Source: Argentina anserina (lineage: Eukaryota > Streptophyta > Magnoliopsida > Rosales > Rosaceae). Taken from it: 64,000 nt of DNA. The translations under genes and the position numbers were made by a program. The notes under the pieces were generated by a model. The model saw only the letters and a program-made list of their open reading frames with translations. It ran no database searches and was not told the DNA's origin. This document shows, one piece after another, positions 57,250-64,000 of this stretch (positions within the stretch are counted from its first letter, which is position 1; each line of letters starts with the position of its first letter). The stretch covers positions 9,796,001-9,860,000 of the forward strand of contig NC_065873.1 in assembly GCF_933775445.1 (NCBI RefSeq). Direction: 5' to 3'.

Positions 57250-58785
57250 TCCAATTGTGTATCTTTTCATTTCTCGTTTGAGTATCTTTCTGTAAGGCTT
57301 CTGATGCGAGTTTCTATTGTATTTGAGAGTTTTGCAAGTGTGGGAGTGTGTTTCTTTCAAACTGAGTATCTTTACATCGTTTGCGTATCTTTACTATTGC
57401 AATTGTGTATCTTTACATCGTTTGCGTATCTTTACTATTCCAATTGTGTATCTTTACATCGTTTGCGTATCTTTACTATTCCAATTGTGTATTTTTTCAT
57501 TTCTCGTTTAAGTATCTTTCTGTAAGGCTTTCTGATGCGAGTTTCTATTGAATTTGAGAGTTTTGCAAGTGTGGGAGTGTGTTTCTTTCAAACTGAGTAT
57601 CTTTACATCGTTTGCATATCTTTACTATTCCAATTGTGTATCTTTTCATTTCTCGTTTGAGTATCTTTCTGTAAGGCTTCTGATGCGAGTTTCTATTGTA
57701 TTTGAGAGTTTTGCAAGTGTGGGAGTGTGTTTCTTTCAAACTGAGTATCTTTACATCGTTTGCGTATGTTTACTATTGCAATTGTGTATCTTTACATCGT
57801 TTGCGTATCTTTACTATTACAATTTTGTATCTTTTCATTTCTCATTTGAGTATCTTTCTGTAAGGCTTCTGATGCGAGTTTCTATTGTATTTGAGAGTTT
57901 TGCAAGTCTAGGAGTGTGTTTCTTTCAAACTGAGTATCTTACATCGTTTGCGTATGTTTACTTTTCCAATTGTGTATCTTTACATCGTTTGCGTATCTTT
58001 ACTATTCCAATTGTGTATCTTTTCATTTCTCGTTTGAGTATCTTTCTGTAAGGCTTCTGATGCGAGTTTCTATTGTATTTGAGAGTTTTGCAAGTGTGGG
58101 AGTGTGTTTCTTTCAAACTGAGTATCTTTACATCGTTTGCGTATGTTTACTATTCCAATTGTGTATCTTTACATCGTTTGCGTATCTTTACTATTCCAAT
58201 TGTGTATCTTTTCATTTCTCGTTTGAGTATCTTTCTGTAAGGCTTCTGATGCGAGTTTCTATTGTATTTGAGAGTTTTGCAAGTGTGGGAGTGTGTTTCT
58301 TTCAAACTGAGTATCTTTACATCGTTTGCGTATGTTTACTTTTCCAATTGTGTATCTTTACATCGTTTGAGTATCTTTACTATTTCAATTGTGTATCTTT
58401 TCATTTCTCGTTTGAGTATCTTTCTGTAAGGCTTCTGATGCGAGTTTCTATTGTATTTGAGAGTTTTGCAAGTGTGGGAGTGTGTTTCTTTCAAACTGAG
58501 TATCTTTACATCGTTTGCGTATGTTTACTATTCCAATTGTGTATCTTTACATCGTTTGCGTATCTTTACTATTACAATTGTGTATCTTTTCATTTCTCGT
58601 TTGAGTATCTTTCTGTAAGGCTTCTGATGCGAGTTTCTATAGTATTTGAGAGTTTTGCAAGTCTAGGAGTGTGTTTCTTTCAAACTGAGTATCTTTACAT
58701 CGTTTGCGTATCTTTACTATTCCAGTTGTGTATCTTTTCATTTCTCGTTTGAGTATCTTTCTGTAAGGCTTCTGATGCGAGTTTC
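57250..58785 (+). repeat. Copy of about 52350-53880 (offset 4903)
   Basis: About 1.5 kb matches at a constant 4903-bp offset, including a three-submodule monomer with CTATTGCAATTG, the TTTGCATATC submodule, a TTTCTCATTTGAG element and a one-base-deleted GTCTAGGAG monomer. Differences include CAATTTTGTATC at about 57821 and CTATTTCAATTG at about 58381. Confidence 0.86.
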
Positions 58786-61050
58786 TATTGTATTTGAGAG
58801 TTTTGCAAGTCTAGGAGTGTGTTTCTTTCAAACTGGGTATCTTTACATCGTTTGCGTATGTTTACTATTCCAATTGTGTATCTTTACATCGTTTGCGTAT
58901 CTTTACTATTCCAATTGTGTATCTTTACATCGTTTGCGTATCTTTACTATTCCAATTGTGTATTTTTTCATTTCTCGTTTAAGTATCTTTCTGTAAGGCT
59001 TTCTGATGCGAGTTTCTATTGAATTTGAGAGTTTTGCAAGTGTGGGAGTGTGTTTCTTTCAAACTGAGTATCTTTACATCGTTTGCGTATCTTTACTATT
59101 ACAATTGTGTATCTTTTCATTTCTCGTTTAAGTATCTTTCTGTATGGCTTCTGATGCGAGTTTCTATTGTATTTGAGAGTTTTGCAAGTGTGGGAGTGTG
59201 TTTCTTTCAAACTGAGTATCTTTACATCGTTTGCGTATGTTTACTATTCCAATTGTGTATCTTTACCTCGTTTGCGTATCTTTACTATTCCAATTGTGTA
59301 TCTTTTCATTTCTCGTTTGAGTATCTTTCTGTAAGGCTTCTGATGCGAGTTTCTATTGTATTTGAGAGTTTTGCAAGTGTGGGAGTGTGTTTCTTTCAAA
59401 CTGAGTATCTTTACATCGTTTGCGTATGTTTACTATTCCAATTGTGTATCTTTACATCGTTTGCGTATCTTTACTATTACAATTGTGTATCTTTTCATTT
59501 CTCGTTTGAGTATCTTTCTGTAAGGCTTCTGATGCGAGTTTCTATAGTATTTGAGAGTTTTGCAAGTGTGGGAGTGTGTTTCTTTCAAACTGAGTATCTT
59601 TACATCGTTTGCGTATCTTTACTATTCCAATTGTGTATCTTTACATCGTTTGCGTATCTTTACTATTCCAATTGTGTATCTTTTCATTTCTCGTTTGAGT
59701 ATCTTTCTGTAAGGCTTCTGATGCGAGTTTCTATTGTATTTGAGAGTTTTGCAAGTGTGGGAGTGTGTTTCTTTCAAACTGAGTATCTTTACATCGTTTG
59801 CGTATGTTTACTTTTCCAATTGTGTATCTTTACATCGTTTGAGTATCTTTACTATTCCAATTGTGTATCTTTTCATTTCTCGTTTGAGTATCTTTCTGTA
59901 AGGCTTCTGATGCGAGTTTCTATTGTATTTGAGAGTTTTGCAAGTGTGGGAGTGTGTTTCTTTCAAACTGAGTATCTTTACATCGTTTGCGTATGTTTAC
60001 TATTCCAATTGTGTATCTTTACATCGTTTGCGTATCTTTACTATTACAATTGTGTATCTTTTCATTTCTCGTTTGAGTATCTTTCTGTAAGGCTTCTGAT
60101 GCGAGTTTCTATAGTATTTGAGAGTTTTGCAAGTCTAGGAGTGTGTTTCTTTCAAACTGAGTATCTTTACATCGTTTGCGTATCTTTACTATTCCAGTTG
60201 TGTATCTTTTCATTTCTCGTTTGAGTATCTTTCTGTAAGGCTTCTGATGCGAGTTTCTATTGTATTTGAGAGTTTTGCAAGTCTAGGAGTGTGTTTCTTT
60301 CAAACTGGGTATCTTTACATCGTTTGCGTATGTTTACTATTCCAATTGTGTATCTTTACATCGTTTGCGTATCTTTACTATTCCAATTGTGTATCTTTAC
60401 ATCGTTTGCGTATCTTTACTATTCCAATTGTGTATTTTTTCATTTCTCGTTTAAGTATCTTTCTGTAAGGCTTTCTGATGCGAGTTTCTATTGAATTTGA
60501 GAGTTTTGCAAGTGTGGGAGTGTGTTTCTTTCAAACTGAGTATCTTTACATCGTTTGCGTATCTTTACTATTACAATTGTGTATCTTTTCATTTCTCGTT
60601 TAAGTATCTTTCTGTATGGCTTCTGATGCGAGTTTCTATTGTATTTGAGAGTTTTGCAAGTGTGGGAGTGTGTTTCTTTCAAACTGAGTATCTTTACATC
60701 GTTTGCGTATGTTTACTATTCCAATTGTGTATCTTTACCTCGTTTGCGTATCTTTACTATTCCAATTGTGTATCTTTTCATTTCTCGTTTGAGTATCTTT
60801 CTGTAAGGCTTCTGATGCGAGTTTCTATTGTATTTGAGAGTTTTGCAAGTGTGGGAGTGTGTTTCTTTCAAACTGAGTATCTTTACATCGTTTGCGTATG
60901 TTTACTATTCCAATTGTGTATCTTTACATCGTTTGCGTATCTTTACTATTACAATTGTGTATCTTTTCATTTCTCGTTTGAGTATCTTTCTGTAAGGCTT
61001 CTGATGCGAGTTTCTATAGTATTTGAGAGTTTTGCAAGTGTGGGAGTGTG
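58180..61050 (+). repeat. Tandem duplication of a 1472-bp, eight-monomer unit
   Basis: About 58180-59580 is repeated 1472 bp downstream. Monomer steps are 189, 189, 148, 231, 148, 189, 189 and 189, summing to 1472. Both copies share CTATAGTATTTG, CAAACTGGGTATC, CTATTACAATTG in a single-submodule unit, TTTAAGTATC with TGTATGGC, and TTTACCTCG. One visible difference is CTATTTCAATTG (about 58381) versus CTATTCCAATTG. It overlaps the preceding 4903-bp-offset copy. Confidence 0.88.
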
Positions 61051-61080
61051 TTTCTTTCAAACTGAGTATCTTTATATGGT

Positions 61081-61630
61081 TTGCGTATCTTTACTATTCC
61101 AATTGTGTATCTTTACATCGTTTCCGTATCTTTACTATTCCAATTGTGTATCTTTACATCGTTTGCGTATCTTTACTATTCCAATTGTGTATCTTTACAT
61201 CGTTTGCGTATCTTTACTATTCCAATTGTGTATTTTTTCATTTCTCGTTTGAGTATCTTTCTGTAAGGCTTTGTGATGCGAGTTTCTATTGAATTTGAGA
61301 GTTTTGCATGTGTGGGAGTGTGTTTCTTTCAAACTGAGTATCTTTACATCGTTTGCGTATCTTTACTATTCCAATTGTGTATCTTTTGATTTCTCGTATC
61401 TTTACTATTCTAATTGTGTATCTTTTCATTTCTCGTTTGTGTATCTTTCTGTAAGGCTTTCTGATGCGAGTTTCTATTGAATTTGAGAGTTTTGCAAGTG
61501 TGCGAGTGTGTTTCTTTCAAACTGAGTATCTTTACATCGTTTGCGTATCTTTACTATTCCAATTGTGTATCTTTACATCGTTTGCGTATCTTTACTATTC
61601 CAATTGTGTATCTTTTCATTTCTCGTTTGA
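61081..61630 (+). repeat. Third copy of the window-start motif
   Basis: A four-submodule monomer with ACATCGTTTCCG, the rare head word CTTTGTGATGCG and the 39-bp alternative submodule reappears here, as at 120-477 and 7192-7549. One of the two alternative-submodule monomers is missing. Private changes are ATATGGTTTGCG, TCTTTTGATTTCTCG, CTCGTTTGTGTATC and GTGTGCGAGTG. Confidence 0.87.
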
Positions 61631-62156
61631 ATATCTTTCTGTAAGGCTTTCTGATGCGAGTTTCTATTGAATTTGAGAGTTATGCAAGTGTGGGAGTGTG
61701 TTTCTTTCAAACTGAGTATCTTTACATCGTTTGCGTATCTTTACTATTCCAATTGTGTATCTTTTCATTTCTCGTTTGAGTATCTTTCTGTAAGGCTTTC
61801 TGATGCGATTTTCTATTGAATTTGAAAGTTTTGCAAGTGTGGGAGTGTGTTTCTTTCAAACTGAGTATCTTTACATCGTTGGCGTATCTTTACTATTCCA
61901 ATTGTGTATCTTAACATCGTTTGCGTATCTTTATTATTCCAGTTGTGTATCTTTTCATTTCTCGTTTGAGTATCTTTCTGTAAGGCTTCTAATGCGAGTT
62001 TCTATTGTATTTGAGAGTTTTGCAAGTGTGGGAGTGTGTTTCTTTCAAACTGAGTATCTTTACATCGTTTGCGTATCTTTACTATTCCAATTGTGTATCT
62101 TTACATCGTTTCCGTATCTTTACTATTCCAATTGTGTATCTTTTCATTTCTCGTTT
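61631..62156 (+). repeat. Short irregular stretch
   Basis: Monomers of 149 and about 189 bp with several private changes: GAGTTATGC, GCGATTTTC, GAAAGTTTTGC, TCGTTGGCG, TCTTAACATCG and CTTTATTATTCC. It separates the third window-start copy from the terminal 1159-bp repeat. Confidence 0.8.
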
Positions 62157-64000
62157 GAGTATCTTTCTGTAAGGCTTTCTGATGCGAGTTTCTATTGAAT
62201 TTGAGAGTTTTGCAAGTGTGGGAGTGTGTTTCTTTCAAACTGAGTATCTTTACATCGTTTGCGTATCCTTACTATTCCAGTTGTGTATCTTTTCATTTCT
62301 CGTTTGAGTATCTTTCTGTATGGCTTCTGATGCGAGTTTCTATTGTATTTGAGAGTTTTGCAAGTGTGGGAGTGTGTTTCTTTCAAACTGAGTATCTTTA
62401 CATCGTTTGCGTATCTTTACTATTCCAATTGTGTATCTTTTCATTTCTCGTTTGAGTATCTTTCTGTAAGGCTTCTGATGCGAGTTTCTATTGTATTTGA
62501 GAGTTTTGCAAGTGTGGGAGTGTGTTTCTTTCAAACTGAGTATCTTTACATCGTTTGCGTATGTTTACTATTCCAATTGTGTATCTTTACATCGTTTGCG
62601 TATCTTTACTATTCCAATTGTGTATCTTTTCATTTCTCGTTTGAGTATCTTTCTGTAAGGCTTCTGATGCGAGTTTCTATTGTATTTGAGAGTTTTGCAA
62701 GTCTACGAGTGTGTTTCTTTCAAACTGAGTATCTTTACATCATTTGCGTATCTTTACTATTCCAATTGTGTATCTTTTCATTTCTCGTTTGAGTATCTTT
62801 CTGTAAGGCTTCTGATGCGAGTTTCTATTATATTTGAGAGTTTTGCAAGTCTAGGAGTGTGTTTCTTTCAAACTGAGTATCTTTACATCGTTTGCGTATG
62901 TTTACTATTCCAATTGTGTATCTTTACATCGTTTGCGTATCTTTACTATTCCAATTGTGTATCTTTTCATTTCTCGTTTGAGTATCTTTCTGTAAGGCTT
63001 CTGATGCGAGTCTCTATTGTATTTGAGAGTTTTGCAAGTGTGGGAGTGTGTTTCTTTCAAACTGAGTATCTTTACATCGTTTGCGTATGTTTACTATTCC
63101 AATTGTGTATCTTTACATCGTTTGCGTATCTTTACTATTCCAATTGTGTATCTTTTCATTTCTCGTTTGAGTATCTTTCTGTAAGGCTTCTGATGCGAGT
63201 CTCTATTGTATTTGAGAGTTTTGCAAGTGTGGGAGTGTGTTTCTTTCAAACTGAGTATCTTTACATCGTTTGCGTATCTTTATTATTCCAGTTGTGTATC
63301 TTATCATTTCTCGTTTGAGTATCTTTCTGTATGACTTCTGATGCGAGTTTCTATTGAATTTGAGAGTTTTGCAAGTGTGGGAGTGTGTTTCTTTCAAACT
63401 GAGTATCTTTACATCGTTTGCGTATCCTTACTATTCCAGTTGTGTATCTTTTCATTTCTCGTTTGAGTATCTTTCTGTATGGCTTCTGATGCGAGTTTCT
63501 ATTGTATTTGAGAGTTTTGCAAGTGTGGGAGTGTGTTTCTTTCAAACTGAGTATCTTTACATCGTTTGCGTATCTTTACTATTCCAATTGTGTATCTTTT
63601 CATTTCTCGTTTGAGTATCTTTCTGTAAGGCTTCTGATGCGAGTTTCTATTGTATTTGAGAGTTTTGCAAGTGTGGGAGTGTGTTTCTTTCAAACTGAGT
63701 ATCTTTACATCGTTTGCGTATGTTTACTATTCCAATTGTGTATCTTTACATCGTTTGCGTATCTTTACTATTCCAATTGTGTATCTTTTCATTTCTCGTT
63801 TGAGTATCTTTCTGTAAGGCTTCTGATGCGAGTTTCTATTGTATTTGAGAGTTTTGCAAGTCTACGAGTGTGTTTCTTTCAAACTGAGTATCTTTACATC
63901 ATTTGCGTATCTTTACTATTCCAATTGTGTATCTTTTCATTTCTCGTTTGAGTATCTTTCTGTAAGGCTTCTGATGCGAGTTTCTATTATATTTGAGAGT
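62157..64000 (+). repeat. 1159-bp seven-monomer unit plus a truncated second copy
   Basis: Monomer steps 148, 148, 189, 148, 189, 189 and 148 sum to 1159. The second copy starts near 63317 and is cut by the window end after about 680 bp. Shared marks are GTCTACGAGTG (near 62701 and 63860), ACATCATTTGCG and CTATTATATTTG. The first unit alone shows CGAGTCTCTATTG twice, in monomers the second copy does not reach. Confidence 0.87.

Larger units (their letters stand above)
1..64000 (+). repeat. Satellite DNA array filling the whole window
   Basis: The window is a continuous head-to-tail array of about 343 related monomers, all in the same orientation. Each has an ~84-bp head (key words GCGAGTTTCTATTG, GAGAGTTTTGCAAGTG, GTGTTTCTTTCAAACTGAG), then one to four 41-bp submodules, then a closing element ending TTTCTCGTTT. 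Monomer lengths cluster at 148, 189, 230 and 271 bp. In the 148-bp consensus I count T 69, A 27, G 30 and C 22. No unique spacer, transposon or inverted monomer was seen. Such arrays are typical of eukaryotic heterochromatin (established knowledge); location at a centromere is only inference. Both ends lie inside a monomer, so the array is larger than the window. I do not recognise the satellite family. Confidence 0.98.

Noticed and set aside
1..64000. CRISPR array.
   Set aside because: There are no unique spacers between repeats; repeat and intervening sequence are both repeated, and the period is 148-271 bp.
1..64000. Tandem array of rRNA, tRNA or 5S genes.
   Set aside because: No tRNA-like arms, no box A/B or rRNA-like conserved stretches in the consensus; the sequence is T-rich with simple internal repetition.
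1..64000. CENP-B box in the monomer.
   Set aside because: The words ACATCGTTTGCG and TTTCTCGTTT contain CGTT but lack the flanking core (TTCG…A…CGGGA) needed; no match to the vertebrate motif.
1..64000. Inserted transposable element or unique island.
   Set aside because: All stretches could be read as heads, submodules or closing elements; every unusual length was explained by rearrangement of these elements.

Overview
The whole 64-kb window is one uninterrupted, head-to-tail satellite DNA array. I see no protein-coding gene, RNA gene, transposon, CRISPR array or unique sequence on either strand. The first and last bases both fall inside a repeat monomer, so the array continues beyond both ends. 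This kind of sequence (kilobases of ~150-270 bp monomers with nested higher-order repeats, HORs) points to eukaryotic heterochromatin such as centromeric, pericentromeric or subtelomeric DNA. I do not recognise the family and cannot name the organism. The consensus is about 35% G+C and strongly strand-asymmetric (T about 47%, A about 18% on the + strand).

Architecture. By tracing the conserved TTG of each head I count about 343 monomers. Each is an ~84-bp head followed by n copies of a 41-bp submodule (a 19-bp plus a 22-bp element) and a ~23-bp closing element. This gives length classes of 148 (n=1), 189 (n=2), 230 (n=3) and 271 bp (n=4), each 1 bp longer when the head carries TTTCTG instead of TTCTG. 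Each element begins with the octamer GTATCTTT. Every odd-sized monomer I resolved (144, 170, 188, 253 bp) can be explained by a switch at this octamer or, in one class, by a single-base deletion.

Layout. 1-4591: mixed monomer lengths, including a 148-bp run. 4592-7265: tandem duplication of a 1325-bp, 7-monomer block. 7073-8570: second copy of the start of the window. 8571-13192: mixed region with further copies of the 148-bp run. 13193-18682: tandem pair of a 2730-bp, 14-monomer HOR. 18683-23896: further copies of the same material (4660- and 4849-bp offsets), so that a nine-monomer 189-bp block occurs four times. 23897-30609: ~1.93-2.12 kb HORs and first appearances of a 798-bp HOR. 30610-37141: eight consecutive units of the 798-bp HOR (148+230+189+231), with diagnostic bases alternating to give a 1596-bp super-period. 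37142-44447: 1931-bp and 946-bp HORs and a copy of 28-30.7 kb. 44448-47307: irregular. 47308-58785: large dispersed duplications (633, 1323, 4903 and ~6054/6036 bp offsets). 58180-61050: 1472-bp tandem duplication. 61081-61630: third copy of the window-start motif. 62157-64000: 1159-bp tandem duplication cut by the window end.

The 189-bp class is a multiple of three and has one stop-free forward frame. Runs of it therefore create apparent reading frames up to 691 codons, which I interpret as artefacts of repeat length and not genes. There is no gene network to describe; the interest is in how the array is built and homogenised. All offsets and boundaries were worked out by eye and by coordinate arithmetic, so boundaries marked approximate may be off by tens of bases. 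Assembly artefact cannot be excluded for the near-identical blocks.
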